A stretch of 21,680 bases of DNA from CAYUUW01 sp964448005 (GCA_964448005.1 CAYUUW010000021.1:1-21680), one strand, 5' to 3'. Numbered from the stretch's first letter, positions 1 through 9,925 are shown. Notes: generated by a model from the letters alone, not told the origin. Numbers and translations are program-made.

Positions 1-1
1 G

Positions 2-3000
2 CCCAGCGGCAACTGCATGGTGACCGCCTTGCCTGCCGATGCCCTGTGGGGCGGCCTGTGCTCGCAGGTGGAAACGCAGGTGGACAAGGTGATGCAGAAG
101 CTCAGCAGTGGCATCGACAAGCTGAACAATGCTGTCACCAGCCTCAACAACAATCCTTCGATCCCCATCGACTTGAATCCGGCCAACAGCCAGCAGGGGG
201 CCGGCGGAATGGAGATCAGCCTGGGCGTGAACCTGGGGCAGTCCATGCGCTACAATCCGCCCCTGCGCGCCTTCTCCAATGTCCACATCGCCCCCTTCGA
301 TTCCATCATGGGTGTGCTAGCCGGCTGGGCCGACCGCCAGGCCTCGGAAATCACCAGCAAGCTCCTGACCCTGCCTACCTTCACGCTTTACCTGCCCCAG
401 GTCTCCAACCTTTTCGTTCGCGACGGGGAGAAGATGACCCGGCAATTCAAGGCTTGGGCCGACAGCCTCTCCAAAACCCCTGCGGCGACCGGAAAGGCCT
501 TGGCCAGCATCGATACCCTGAAGGGGAAGCCCGAGGGGGAGAAGCGCTTCGACAAGTATTTGGCTGTGGAGCAGCAGGCCTCCCTCTACAACGTCAACCT
601 TCTCCAAGGCCTTTTCGATGCGGTCAGCACCATTCCGCTGGTCAACCTGACCCAGAAGCCGGTCACCCTGCGCATCCCCTGGCTTTCTTCGGCGGAGATC
701 CAGGGCTACACGCTGGAGCTGGAGCAGTGGCTGCTGCACTACGACCGCGAGCTCGATCGGGTTCGCGACGGGTGGCAGGCGATCAGCTGCCCCGAGGGCG
801 ACCGCGAGGATGTGATCCGGGACAAGGTGGAGGCGATTTGCCAGCAGGACCCGGCCCGCTGCGCTCCGGACCCGGACGAGAAAAAGAAGGCTTTGGCTCA
901 GGACGAGCGGGACAAGGCTTCCGGCCTTTGCGTGGCCAAGCAGGTGGGCCAGCGCTTCATTCTGGACTACGACCAGGTGGCCCAGAGCGTGCGCAGCAAC
1001 ATTGAGGTGCTGCAATCCTACCTGGCTTTCCCCCGCCAGCTTTTGGCCTACAAGCAGCAGGTGGCCGACTATGTGGGCGGCGTCTCCTCCTACCTGGACC
1101 TGATCTCGCAGATGATGGGCGGCTGGATGGCCACGATTCAGCAGCAGCTGGTGGGCTGGGCGGAAGCGATCCTGACCATTGTGGAGGTGGTGAAGAACAT
1201 CAAGGAGCTTTTCGACATCTTCATCGATTTCGACACGCAATGCTCCACCTGCACCAACGAGCGCAACGCCAATTTCGGGTGGTGGAGCATGCTGGGATTG
1301 GTCATTCCGGACATTCCCATCATCGAGTTCCCCAAGATTCCCAATGTGGCGCTGGACCTTTCCAACATCCAGGGTTCCATCGACATCGAGATTCCCATCC
1401 CGACCATCGATCCCCAGCCGATTCCGCTTCCTCCGCTGCCCTACATCAGCCTCCCGGACCTCCCTCTTCCCAGCCTGCTGCTGAAGCTTCCCCCTTTGCC
1501 GATCCTCCCTGCCCTGCCGGAGCTTCCTGCGCTGCCGCCCCTGCCGCCCCTGCCGGTCTTCGATCTGCCCACCCTTCCTCCTCCGCCCAAGCTCCCGGAC
1601 ATCGGCAAGTCTTTCAGCGTCATCGCCCCCCTCATCCAGAAGATCCTGAACATCTGGTGCCTCACCAAGAAATCCCTCACACCGATTCCCGAATCGATGC
1701 TCAACGACCAGATCAGCCTGATCACAGCCCGGCCGGCCTACCTGACCCCCTTGGACATCCTGAAGGTGGAGTCGCCCAAGATCTCGCTCTTCGATTTCGG
1801 CTTCAACCAGATCCGCATCGAAACGGCCATCTACCTGGGCCTGCGCTTCGAATCCATTCCCAAGTCCTTCGAGGAGATCGCAGGCATCTGGAACCAGTGG
1901 CTCGACAACATTCCGGCCTTCGTTCAGAAGCATTACGCCGACCAGCTCTCCATCAACGAGGGGAAGGTGCAGGAGCTCCTGGATTCCCTGCGCAGCGAGG
2001 CGGGCAAGGCCGTGCAGATTGTCGAATCCAAGAACGATCAGCTGAACCAGGAGATCGCCAAGCCTTTCGCCGCAGCCGAGCAGCAGTGGCGCGACAAGGA
2101 GGCGGCCTGGCAGGAGTGGGCCGAGAAGAACAAGATCGACTGGTCCTACCAGAAGTACGTGCAGGAGGTCCAGAAGGCGAACCTGGTGCTGGAGGAGAAA
2201 TCCGGCGCATGGAAGAAGGATCTGGACGATTTCTTCGCCAAGAACCGCGACATGATCCATGCCATCAATATCCTCTTGCCCCTGGGCGGCAAGCTGGAGA
2301 TGCTGGACGGATTCGGTTCGGACGAGAAGGTGAATGGGGTGCTCCAGCTCTTCACCGTGAAGCTCAAGGACGCCATCACCAAGGGCCCCTTGGCCATCTA
2401 CGAGCTCTTCGACCAGGTCAAGCTGTGCCTGGCGAAGAAAAGCAGCTGCCCCTCGGGCCAGACCAGCTACAGTCCTCCTGCCCAGGCTCCAGTCCTGCTT
2501 GCGGCCGATCCCCAAGAGGCCTCCGATTCCCTGAAGGCTATTGCGGAGGGTGCCTCGGCCGGGCTTTTGGCTTCGGCGGAGCCTGCCCTGGCCCCCTCCT
2601 CCGACAGCCCCGTGCAAGGCCTTTTCCAGGACCTTCGCCAGCGCCTTCGGTCCATCGGGGAGGCGCCGCTGGTCGACTATTCCAAGCTGAAGGCCGATCT
2701 GGGCGTGCCGGATGTGAAATGGCATGCCGAGCGCACTTTTTTGGACGACATCCGCGAAATGCAGGCTTCCTTGGACCAGTATAGGGAGCAGATCGATTCG
2801 GAGGCCCTGGCCCTGGCCAAGAATCCCGATCTCTACGCCATGGCGCCTTTGGCCGCCCGCCCAAACCACCTGCTGGCCAATCAGCCCATTGGGCCTTCCG
2901 ATCCTTTGCCATCCCCCGCCTTGCCTCTGCCTCCTGCGCCGGAGCCGGCCCAGGAACCGCTCCCCTTCGTGGAGCTGGAGGCCCAGCAGGAATCGCTCCT

Positions 3001-6000
3001 CAAGTCGCTCTCGGTCTCCTCTCCTGGAGCCAAGGCCAGCGCCTGCCAGGCGGACCTGTGCCTCTACGATTCCGCCACCGGGGTTCCGGTGCCGGTCGTC
3101 CCCAAGATCGAGGACCTTTCGCATTCGGAAACCCTGCTGATGGCGTCGGGAGACTTGGTTTACAGCGACGGGCCTGCCCTTTACCTGAAGCGCGACCTGG
3201 TCGCCCAGAGCCAGGCCCAGCCCGAAACCGCAAGCGTGAACCTGGTTCCTTTCGTCCGTCTCCTGCCTTTGGCGGGCGAGGCTCCCTTCGCCATGGAATC
3301 GGTCAATCACCTGCGCGCCAGCTTCCCCCAGAACGATCAGGCCCAGATCACCTGGTCGCCTGTCACCAATCCTTTGGCCAAAGGCTACGGCATTTCCATC
3401 GAGCGCTCGGTGCTGGGCCACCGGCCCAGCCAGAAGGGGAACGGATTGGCCGACCTCACCGTTCTGCTGCTGCCTCCCGATGCCGAGGGCAATTTCCCGC
3501 AGGTTCTGGCCGACGGCCAAGCCCTTGCGCCCCAGACCCTGGTCAGTTCCCTGCAGAGTCCGGAAGAGGCCGAGCAAATCTTCGGGCTTTCCTCTTCCCA
3601 GTTCCGGGGCGGCCAAAAACGGGTGGAGATTCCTGGCCTGAACGGAGCCTACATCGATCTTTCCTCCTCCAAAGCCGTTTACATCGATCTTCTGGAGGGC
3701 AGCTCCTACAGCCTTCCCCTGCGCAACGGCTTCTACCACATGCAGATGGCCTGGTTCGATGCGCTGGCGCGGGTCTCCACTTCCACCCTGTCTGAGCTGA
3801 TTTCTCCTCAGCCGTACGCAGGCCTTTCCGAGCCCCTGGATATTGGCGCGACGGCTTTCTACGTTCCCGTCTACAAGGCCAAGGCCTTCAAGGCCAGCGA
3901 CCTGCTGGCCGATCTTTCCGGCGGCCTGGACTACACCTGGTACGTGGACACGCAGAGCAATAGCATCGCTTCCGTGCAGGGCGACACCCTGCTTCTTCCT
4001 CCGCAGGCCCAGCCCCGCCAGATGGAGATCCGCCTGGTGGCCGAGCGCGAGGCGGGGGGCCGGGCCCTGGCCCGGAAGGAAAAGGTCTTCTCGGTGGTCG
4101 TCTACACGCCGCAGATCGAGCTGGACGCCTTGGCCTTGGCCCAAGGGTCGGTGGAAGGGCGAATGCGGCCGATCGACGAGGCTCCCAATGATGATCTTTC
4201 CTCCATTCCCTTCAGTGTTTTCCGCAAGCGGGGAGGGGTATGGAAAAACCTGGGCTTTTTGGCTCACCAGGAAGGGCGCCTCACCGACAGCGCCTTCGAC
4301 GAGGCTTCGGGGAGCTATTTGAGCCTTTCCCCGCAGGGCAGCTACCGCGTTTCGGGATTCGACGCCGCCCAGCCCAGCGCCTTGGTCTTCAAGGATGCTG
4401 TCGCCCAGCCGATCGCCAAGGTCCATCCGGGCAGCGGCCAGATCGAACTCCTCAATCCCGGCTTCCAGGTCCTTCCTCTGCCTTCGGATGACGGCCTGCC
4501 GGCCCGGATTGCCTTGGCCCACCAGTCCACGGGAGAGGTGGCCGGGCACGTCTACTACTTCCCCCGCTCCTCGCAGGACGTCCGGCTTCTTTCCGGCCCC
4601 CTGAAGCCAGGGTCGCTTGCCGATGCGGGCGTGGCGGTCTCCGACCTGAACCCTCAGGATTCCCTGGAGCTTCTGGTCCTGCCGGACGACGCTCCTAGCC
4701 TGCCGAAAGGGGTCGTGCTCGCCAGCCGCTCCGCCGATTCGCCGCTCGCCATGATCGGCCCTCAGGGCCAGGTCCACCTGATGGATGAGGATTACCGGCT
4801 CCAGATCCGTCCCGCATCCTCCTTGGAGGACCCCTTGGTCTTCCAGATCGCCGACGGGTCCGGCGAAGCAGTCGCCGAGATTTTCATCCATGCCGATTTC
4901 GGCCGGCTGGAAGTCTCCCAGATCGACCCCGGCTCCAGTGCTGCCCCTGTCTCCGCTGCACTTCCTCCAGTCGTTCAGGTCAACCCTTCCGCTTCGGCGC
5001 TTCCGCCTCCTGGCTCCTCCGCCGCCGCGGCTTCCGGGGGTTCCTCTCTGCCTTTCGGCGATGTGCCGCCCGCCCACCCTTATTACCAGGCGATCCTGGA
5101 TCTCTACAATCGTCGGCTCCTGAAGGGCTACGAGGATGGCACCTTCCGCCCAGATTCGCTCATCAACCGCGCGGAATTCGTGAAGGTGGCCTTGGGCGGA
5201 ACCCATTGCCTGGATTGCACCTTGCCCACCGATCCGCAGATCGCCAAGTACGCTCCGCTGGCCCCCTTCCCCGATGTGGCCCTGCCCGCCTGGTACTACT
5301 TCTGCCTCGCCATCGCCAAGGAGCTGGGAATGGTCACGGGCTACGGGGACGGCTTCTTCCGCCCTCTCCAGAACATCAGCCGGGCGGAGGCGGCGGCCAT
5401 TCTGCTTCGCCAGTCCAAGATTCCTCTGATTCAGCCTCCGGCGGGCTATTTCGCCGATGTTCCGGACTACGCCTGGTATGTGGATGAGGTCTACACGGCC
5501 TACACCATTGGCCTCATCCGGCAGCGCGCCGGATTCGTCGCGCCCGACGAGCAGATCACCCGCGGCGAATTCTCCTTCATGGTCAGCTCGATGCTGAGCA
5601 CGCAGAGCTGCGACGAGAGGGATACCGATGGCGATACCCTGCCCGACGGCTGGGAGGCCCAGAACAACCTGGATCCGCTTTCCGCCGCCGATGCCAGCGC
5701 CCAGATCCTCGCCCTTTTCGGAGCTCCGGCCCCCAGCAAGCAGGAAAGCTGCGCCTGCGCCGATCACCCCCATCGCAACGACACCGATGGGGACGGCATC
5801 ATTGACGCCTGCGATTCGGACATCGACAACGACGGAAAGGAGAATCCTGTATGCTTCTTCAGCTCGGCCGGGCTGGTGGACCGCATTCGCTTGGAGGCCC
5901 TGGAGAAGGCTTTCCCTTCAGCCCCGGACAATTGCCCTTTCATCGCCAATCCTCCCCAGCAGGACGGAGACGCCGACGGAGAAGGGGATGCCTGCGAGCC

Positions 6001-6244
6001 CACGGACCTTTGCCCCGGCATCCCCGAGGACCTCGACGGCGTCGACGACCAGGACGGCTGCCCGGAGGTGGACGCCTTCTCCTTGGACAAGGATCCTGGC
6101 GTGTATGCCCAGAAAGGCCCCTTGTGCCAATTCATCGACTACGCCGCCGACCTGCGCCCCGGAGACACGGTGATGACCGCCATCACCGATCCGAAGACCC
6201 ATCAGCTGATCTATTCCCAAAGCAAGGAGGCTTTGGTTCCCTGA
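2..6244 (+). CDS. giant secreted surface protein with SLH and thrombospondin type 3 repeats (5' partial)
   Basis: The frame is open to the left edge (codons read PSGNC before the first Met at 17), so the true start and any signal peptide lie upstream. Residues are numbered from that Met. Residues 1-450 are mostly helical with scattered Cys. About 459-529 is a P-x-L-P-rich rod-like tract (for example PLPPLPYISLPDLPLPSLLL). About 655-745 is a charged, probably coiled-coil stretch. A long Pro/Ala/Ser-rich and beta-rich middle follows. About 1679-1865 holds three SLH-like units (FGDV, GYEDGTFRPD..INRAEF, FPDV, GYGDGFFRP..ISRAEA, FADV), which in known families bind the cell-wall polymer. About 1866-2020 holds Asp-rich TSP3-type calcium-binding repeats (DTDGDTLPDGWE, DTDGDGIIDACD, DNCPF, DGDADGEGDACE). 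It is therefore probably a calcium-stabilised, wall-attached surface protein. The N-terminal family is not recognised. TGA is the stop. Confidence 0.9.
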   Translation, partial: PSGNCMVTALPADALWGGLCSQVETQVDKVMQKLSSGIDKLNNAVTSLNNNPSIPIDLNPANSQQGAGGMEISLGVNLGQSMRYNPPLRAFSNVHIAPFDSIMGVLAGWADRQASEITSKLLTLPTFTLYLPQVSNLFVRDGEKMTRQFKAWADSLSKTPAATGKALASIDTLKGKPEGEKRFDKYLAVEQQASLYNVNLLQGLFDAVSTIPLVNLTQKPVTLRIPWLSSAEIQGYTLELEQWLLHYDRELDRVRDGWQAISCPEGDREDVIRDKVEAICQQDPARCAPDPDEKKKALAQDERDKASGLCVAKQVGQRFILDYDQVAQSVRSNIEVLQSYLAFPRQLLAYKQQVADYVGGVSSYLDLISQMMGGWMATIQQQLVGWAEAILTIVEVVKNIKELFDIFIDFDTQCSTCTNERNANFGWWSMLGLVIPDIPIIEFPKIPNVALDLSNIQGSIDIEIPIPTIDPQPIPLPPLPYISLPDLPLPSLLLKLPPLPILPALPELPALPPLPPLPVFDLPTLPPPPKLPDIGKSFSVIAPLIQKILNIWCLTKKSLTPIPESMLNDQISLITARPAYLTPLDILKVESPKISLFDFGFNQIRIETAIYLGLRFESIPKSFEEIAGIWNQWLDNIPAFVQKHYADQLSINEGKVQELLDSLRSEAGKAVQIVESKNDQLNQEIAKPFAAAEQQWRDKEAAWQEWAEKNKIDWSYQKYVQEVQKANLVLEEKSGAWKKDLDDFFAKNRDMIHAINILLPLGGKLEMLDGFGSDEKVNGVLQLFTVKLKDAITKGPLAIYELFDQVKLCLAKKSSCPSGQTSYSPPAQAPVLLAADPQEASDSLKAIAEGASAGLLASAEPALAPSSDSPVQGLFQDLRQRLRSIGEAPLVDYSKLKADLGVPDVKWHAERTFLDDIREMQASLDQYREQIDSEALALAKNPDLYAMAPLAARPNHLLANQPIGPSDPLPSPALPLPPAPEPAQEPLPFVELEAQQESLLKSLSVSSPGAKASACQADLCLYDSATGVPVPVVPKIEDLSHSETLLMASGDLVYSDGPALYLKRDLVAQSQAQPETASVNLVPFVRLLPLAGEAPFAMESVNHLRASFPQNDQAQITWSPVTNPLAKGYGISIERSVLGHRPSQKGNGLADLTVLLLPPDAEGNFPQVLADGQALAPQTLVSSLQSPEEAEQIFGLSSSQFRGGQKRVEIPGLNGAYIDLSSSKAVYIDLLEGSSYSLPLRNGFYHMQMAWFDALARVSTSTLSELISPQPYAGLSEPLDIGATAFYVPVYKAKAFKASDLLADLSGGLDYTWYVDTQSNSIASVQGDTLLLPPQAQPRQMEIRLVAEREAGGRALARKEKVFSVVVYTPQIELDALALAQGSVEGRMRPIDEAPNDDLSSIPFSVFRKRGGVWKNLGFLAHQEGRLTDSAFDEASGSYLSLSPQGSYRVSGFDAAQPSALVFKDAVAQPIAKVHPGSGQIELLNPGFQVLPLPSDDGLPARIALAHQSTGEVAGHVYYFPRSSQDVRLLSGPLKPGSLADAGVAVSDLNPQDSLELLVLPDDAPSLPKGVVLASRSADSPLAMIGPQGQVHLMDEDYRLQIRPASSLEDPLVFQIADGSGEAVAEIFIHADFGRLEVSQIDPGSSAAPVSAALPPVVQVNPSASALPPPGSSAAAASGGSSLPFGDVPPAHPYYQAILDLYNRRLLKGYEDGTFRPDSLINRAEFVKVALGGTHCLDCTLPTDPQIAKYAPLAPFPDVALPAWYYFCLAIAKELGMVTGYGDGFFRPLQNISRAEAAAILLRQSKIPLIQPPAGYFADVPDYAWYVDEVYTAYTIGLIRQRAGFVAPDEQITRGEFSFMVSSMLSTQSCDERDTDGDTLPDGWEAQNNLDPLSAADASAQILALFGAPAPSKQESCACADHPHRNDTDGDGIIDACDSDIDNDGKENPVCFFSSAGLVDRIRLEALEKAFPSAPDNCPFIANPPQQDGDADGEGDACEPTDLCPGIPEDLDGVDDQDGCPEVDAFSLDKDPGVYAQKGPLCQFIDYAADLRPGDTVMTAITDPKTHQLIYSQSKEALVP

Positions 6245-6255
6245 TCCCAAAACGC

Positions 6256-6285
6256 TTCCCTCTCCTCTCCCGCATCCCCTAGAAT
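6256..6285 (+). promoter_or_regulatory. possible weak promoter before the secreted-protein operon
   Basis: TAGAAT at 6280-6285 is a good -10 hexamer, but the -35 position (TTCCCT, 18 bp upstream) matches poorly. It lies in the only intergenic gap (82 bp) ahead of the four-gene run. No terminator separates it from the upstream giant gene, so read-through is equally possible. Confidence 0.3.
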
Positions 6286-6326
6286 GGCGGCGCTTCCTCG
6301 ACCTTTCCATCCTTAAGCCCTGATCC

Positions 6327-7167
6327 ATGAACCGAACCTCCATAAACCGAACATCCTTTCTTGCCCTGGGCCTGATCCTGGCAGGAGGCGCCCTAACCCT
6401 CGCCTGGCGGCCCGAGGAAAGCCTGGGCGAGCAGGCTCCGCTCATCCAAAGCCTGTGCGGCGCCAACAACAGCTGCTGCCTGCAGTACAGCCAGGCCATG
6501 GGGGCCGTGGGGGAGGATTGGGAGGCCTNNNNNNNNNNACTTGGGCCAGCTGGGCGATCAGCCCCGCTCGGCCAGCAGCATGGTCTCCGATGCCTTCGAG
6601 GGGCTGCGCACCTACGACTGCTGGCTCCGCTACATCTGCCAGTCGGTCCGCTTCAGCGCCGTGGCCGACCCCAGGCAGGTGGAGGGCTTGGGCATTCTGG
6701 GCAAGGACATCGGCATCCTGCCGGGCTGCCAGGCTCCGGAGGACCTGGCCTTCTCCGAGCGCTGGGCCGAATTCGCCCGGGCTTTGGCGAATGATCAGGA
6801 TGCGATCGCCGTCTTCGATCCTTATCGCCTGGCCCTCCTTCCTGCCTGCATGACGGATCCGCCCAACAACCAGTCGCCCAAATTGGATGTGGCCGAAAGC
6901 CGCTACCAGGCCTGCCTGCAAACCGCCGAGCTGATCCTGGGATGCCCCGAGGACAGCCCCAACTGCAGCCAGCAATCCAGCGCTTTCGTGGGGCTCGAGG
7001 CCTTTCTGCAGAAAACCCATGCCGACCGAAAAGCCCAAGCCCTGGAAAGCAAGCTCATGGATCTGGCCGTCCGCACCGGCGCCATGCAGCAGGTGGCCGA
7101 GCAGGCCAAGACCCAGCTGAAGAGTGTGGAGCAGCGCTACGAGTGCAGCCCCGAGAAATGCGATTAA
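6327..7167 (+). CDS. secreted helical Cys-containing protein, interrupted by an assembly gap
   Basis: The start ATG at 6327 is followed by an N-terminal signal/anchor (LALGLILAGGALTLAW) and then CGANNSCCLQ. The frame runs into the N gap at 6529-6538 after about 67 codons and resumes in another frame (LGQLGDQPRSASSMV...) to the TAA at 7165-7167. The shift is most simply explained by an incorrect gap length, so I treat both halves as one gene. The second half is alpha-helical with Cys pairs (CWLRYIC, CPEDSPNC, CSPEKC), as expected of an exported, disulfide-bonded protein. No Shine-Dalgarno sequence precedes the start. The next gene begins 15 bp after the stop, so they are likely co-transcribed. 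I do not recognise the family. Confidence 0.75.
6529..6538. other. assembly gap (10 Ns)
   Basis: Ten Ns lie inside the 6327 gene. The coding frame before and after differs, so the true gap length is not 10 bp. Confidence 0.99.
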
Positions 7168-7181
7168 TTGATTTTCCGCCC

Positions 7182-8070
7182 ATGCCGCGATTCATCCCTA
7201 AAATCCTTTTGGCCCTCTGCCTCGCCCTCTTTGCGGGCGTTTCGGCCTTTCCCTTTTCGGCCCGCGCCCAGGAGGATCCCTTCGCCGCCTGCGCGCCGCC
7301 GGATTTCGATGCCCTGGATTCGGAATGGGAAGCCCAGGAGAAGACAGAATCTTCCCACCGCCAGGCCTTCCAGGAGGCCCAGAACGCCTACCACGGCTAT
7401 GCGGACTGCCTGCTTTCGGCGGCCTACAGCCGCGTGCTGCGCGGCTCCTTCGCGCTCAAGGAAGGCGAGGAGGGCGATCTGATGACGCCTTCGGTGGCCT
7501 GCATCAGCGAGGACCGCCTGAAGAAGGCCAGCCAGGCGTGCGATGAGGCCGACCTCGCCCCGCAAAGCGAGGTCGTTGCCCAGTTGCAGCAGAAGTTTGC
7601 GGGGGCCCGCATCCTGCTGGCCGAGGACAACGAGATCAACATGGAAATCGCGCGCGTGATNNNNNNNNNNGGCCATCCAGGGCACCGAGCCGCTGGCGAT
7701 TCTTCCGCTTCTGCTGGACGCCCTGGAGGGATACAAGGCCCACCTCCGCGATCTGGCCGAAAGCTTCGATGCGGCCGGAACCCTGGACCAGGCCGACCAG
7801 GACGCCCTGAGCGCTTCCGCCAAGCTGCGCCGCGCCGGCGATCTGGTCAGGCGGATCCGCCTGCAAGCCGAACAGGAGATCGAAAGCTCCCTGGTCGCCC
7901 TGGACATTTCCCTGGGATCGCTCAAGGAGATGCGCCTGGCCTTCGTGGCCCATGTGCGCTTCCAGTGCATCCTGCGGCAGCTGGAAAGGTACAGCCAGCT
8001 GCTGAGCGAAATCCGCTCGCTTTTCGAAGGGCTGCCCAAAGCCCTGCAGAACGCCAGCGTCAGCCCCTGA
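7182..8070 (+). CDS. secreted helical protein, interrupted by an assembly gap
   Basis: The chosen start, ATG 7182, gives MPRFIPKILLALCLALFAGVS with a signal peptide ending near SARAQ. An in-frame ATG at 7158 overlaps the upstream stop and would only add eight polar residues. The first half (EDPFAACAPPDFDALDSE...) has Cys in CAPPD, ADCLLS, VACIS and QACDE and is helical. It enters the N gap at 7661-7670. Downstream coding resumes at 7672 in another frame (AIQGTEPLAILPLLLDALEG...) and ends at TGA 8068-8070. The second part is strongly helical, possibly coiled coil, and is open only when read without its own start codon. The family is unknown. The next gene starts 31 bp later, in apparent operon with both neighbours. 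The residues just before the gap resemble a response-regulator start (see findings). Confidence 0.72.
7661..7670. other. assembly gap (10 Ns)
   Basis: This second run of ten Ns lies inside the 7182 gene. The frame changes across it, so the length is arbitrary. Confidence 0.99.
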
Positions 8071-8101
8071 TTCCCCTTTTCCTTTTCCCTGAACCCGAAC
8101 C

Positions 8102-9925
8102 ATGAAAAAAGCCTTTCTTCCCATCGGCCTGCTCTGCCTCCTGGCTTGGCCTTCGCCCAGCCTGGCGGCCGACTATTGCGAGGAGAAGCCCGAATCCAGC
8201 CTCTACAAAAGCTTCTACTGCGACTTGCGCATGAACGGCAACCGCGAAGCGGAGACCCAAGTGACCGGCGTGGTGGCGCACCAGCTGGGCTACGATTCCG
8301 CCATGCTGGAATGGATGGTCGCCCAAGGCGACAAGCTCTCCTGCCCGGGAATCCTGGCCTATGCCGCGGACAGCGGCCTGCCTGCGCAAAAGCTTCCCGA
8401 GGACGTCCAGAAGGCCTGCGGAGCAAGCAACGCCTTGGTCGGCCTGGATGCGCTGCGCACCCGGCTCCAGAACGCCTACCGCAAGGAAAGGACGATCCAC
8501 CTGAACCGGACCCGCCTGGAGCTGAGCTTCAAGGCCTCCGAGCACTATTGGGACGGAAAGCTGGATCCTCTTTCCCAGGCGCCTTTCGACCTGATGGTGG
8601 ACCTGAACCTGATCGACCGGGTCCTTTTCGGCAGCCGCGCCACCTGGATCAATGATGTGTTTGCCTTTCCGGAAAAATCCAAGGATTCCCAGGAGGGTTC
8701 GGGCCAATCAGGATCAGCTGATCCGGCCTCGGATGCTCCTTCGGGGGCAGACGAAGAGTCTTCGTCTGATGCATCTTCCGATTCCGGCGATCCTGGCCTG
8801 GCTCTGGGGGGCGTCCATCCCGATTGCATAACCGCCCCTCCTCAGTCTCCCGCCCTCTGCGGAAACGGCATCCTGGACGTCCTGGCCGGCGAGGCCTGCG
8901 ACGACGGAAACCGCGCGGCCGGCGACGGGTGCAGCGATTTTTGCCTCGCGGAGCCCGCCGGAGGCAATGCCCAGTGCCGCGATCCGGAGGCGGTGACCTT
9001 GCGCCCCTTTGCCCAATTGCCGTCCGGCCCGGGATCCAATCCCCTTTGCCCCCCCGGCTCGGTTCTTCCGGCGCCCCAACTCCCACTCTCCGATGAATCC
9101 GCTGAGCCCTTGGCCGAAGACGAGCTCCCCGATCCTTTTGTGGGGGGCCGTCTCAAGCCCCTTCCCCTAGGCGTGCGCCCCGCCTGCCCGGCTGGCCAAA
9201 GCGAGGTGGCGGTGAGCCTGGCAGGCAAGCAGAAGCGCTCCGCGTGCATCCCCACCGAATTCTGCGGAAATTTCAATGAGATCCGCGAGCTCCTGTTCGG
9301 CAAGGAATGGGAAAACGGCGAGCAGTCGTCCGTGGCGGAATCCATCGAAAGCGCCGCCTGCGTCGAGTTCATTCAGGAGAACCGGCCCGCTACCCCCTAC
9401 CAGCCCAACGATTTCTGCATCGACTGCCATTTCCGGGGCATGGCCGACAGCCTGGAGAAGGCCCTGGCCAGCAACGTCAGCCCGCTGCAGAACACCACCA
9501 GCGCCTTCGGCATCAGCAACCGCTGGGGACCCTCCTTCTCCTTCGATCTTAATGTTGCGGTCCGCAATGTGCCGCGGCTCAAGGCCGATTCCAAGAGCCG
9601 GCGCCCCCAAAGCACCGTGCAGGAGCAGATCGACCAAAGCGACCGGAAGGCCAAGCAGGGCGATAGTGCCCTGGAAACCACGGAAAGCGCTCCCCAGAGG
9701 CTTTCCCGCGATCTGGGGAATGTGGAGAAGCGCCTGGAATCCGTCGCCCAGGGCATCGCAAGCTACCAGGAGGCCTCCTCCTCGGCTGTCGATATCGCCT
9801 TCGCCGAGCGGGTCATTCCACTGGTCGAAGACCTGCAGCAGCAATTCTCCTCTATCCAAAGCAGCGTGGAATTCATGGTGGATTCCGCCCAAAAGCTAGC
9901 CGTAAAGCCCCTATGCAAACTCTAA
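8102..9925 (+). CDS. secreted protein with a DUF4215-type Cys-rich repeat
   Basis: The protein has 607 residues. MKKAFLPIGLLCLLAWPSPSLA is a classic signal peptide with likely cleavage after SLA. Residues 24-200 are helical with Cys pairs. About 200-240 is an acidic Ser/Asp/Gly linker. Residues 253-281 match the Myxococcus-type cysteine-rich repeat/DUF4215 pattern (CGNGILDVLAGEACDDGN, GDGCSDFC). A Pro-rich stretch follows, then more Cys (FCIDCHF) and a helical C-terminus. The CxxCH-like string is one residue-pair only and there is no other sign of haem binding, so I do not call a cytochrome. The stop lies inside the start of the next gene (13-bp overlap), indicating translational coupling. 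No Shine-Dalgarno sequence is visible. The overall function is unknown; an extracellular structural or binding role is inferred. Confidence 0.85.
   Translation: MKKAFLPIGLLCLLAWPSPSLAADYCEEKPESSLYKSFYCDLRMNGNREAETQVTGVVAHQLGYDSAMLEWMVAQGDKLSCPGILAYAADSGLPAQKLPEDVQKACGASNALVGLDALRTRLQNAYRKERTIHLNRTRLELSFKASEHYWDGKLDPLSQAPFDLMVDLNLIDRVLFGSRATWINDVFAFPEKSKDSQEGSGQSGSADPASDAPSGADEESSSDASSDSGDPGLALGGVHPDCITAPPQSPALCGNGILDVLAGEACDDGNRAAGDGCSDFCLAEPAGGNAQCRDPEAVTLRPFAQLPSGPGSNPLCPPGSVLPAPQLPLSDESAEPLAEDELPDPFVGGRLKPLPLGVRPACPAGQSEVAVSLAGKQKRSACIPTEFCGNFNEIRELLFGKEWENGEQSSVAESIESAACVEFIQENRPATPYQPNDFCIDCHFRGMADSLEKALASNVSPLQNTTSAFGISNRWGPSFSFDLNVAVRNVPRLKADSKSRRPQSTVQEQIDQSDRKAKQGDSALETTESAPQRLSRDLGNVEKRLESVAQGIASYQEASSSAVDIAFAERVIPLVEDLQQQFSSIQSSVEFMVDSAQKLAVKPLCKL

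Noticed and set aside
317..5773. Open reading frame of 1,818 codons on the minus strand
   Set aside because: It is antisense to the giant plus-strand surface protein, whose SLH and TSP3 domains are unmistakable. High GC and regular codon bias leave the opposite strand open, and its translation is low-complexity with no domain.
9415..9429. c-type haem motif (CIDCH) in the 8102 protein
   Set aside because: The spacing is CxxCH, but it is isolated, with no axial-ligand context or cytochrome-like domain. A disulfide in an exported protein is more likely.
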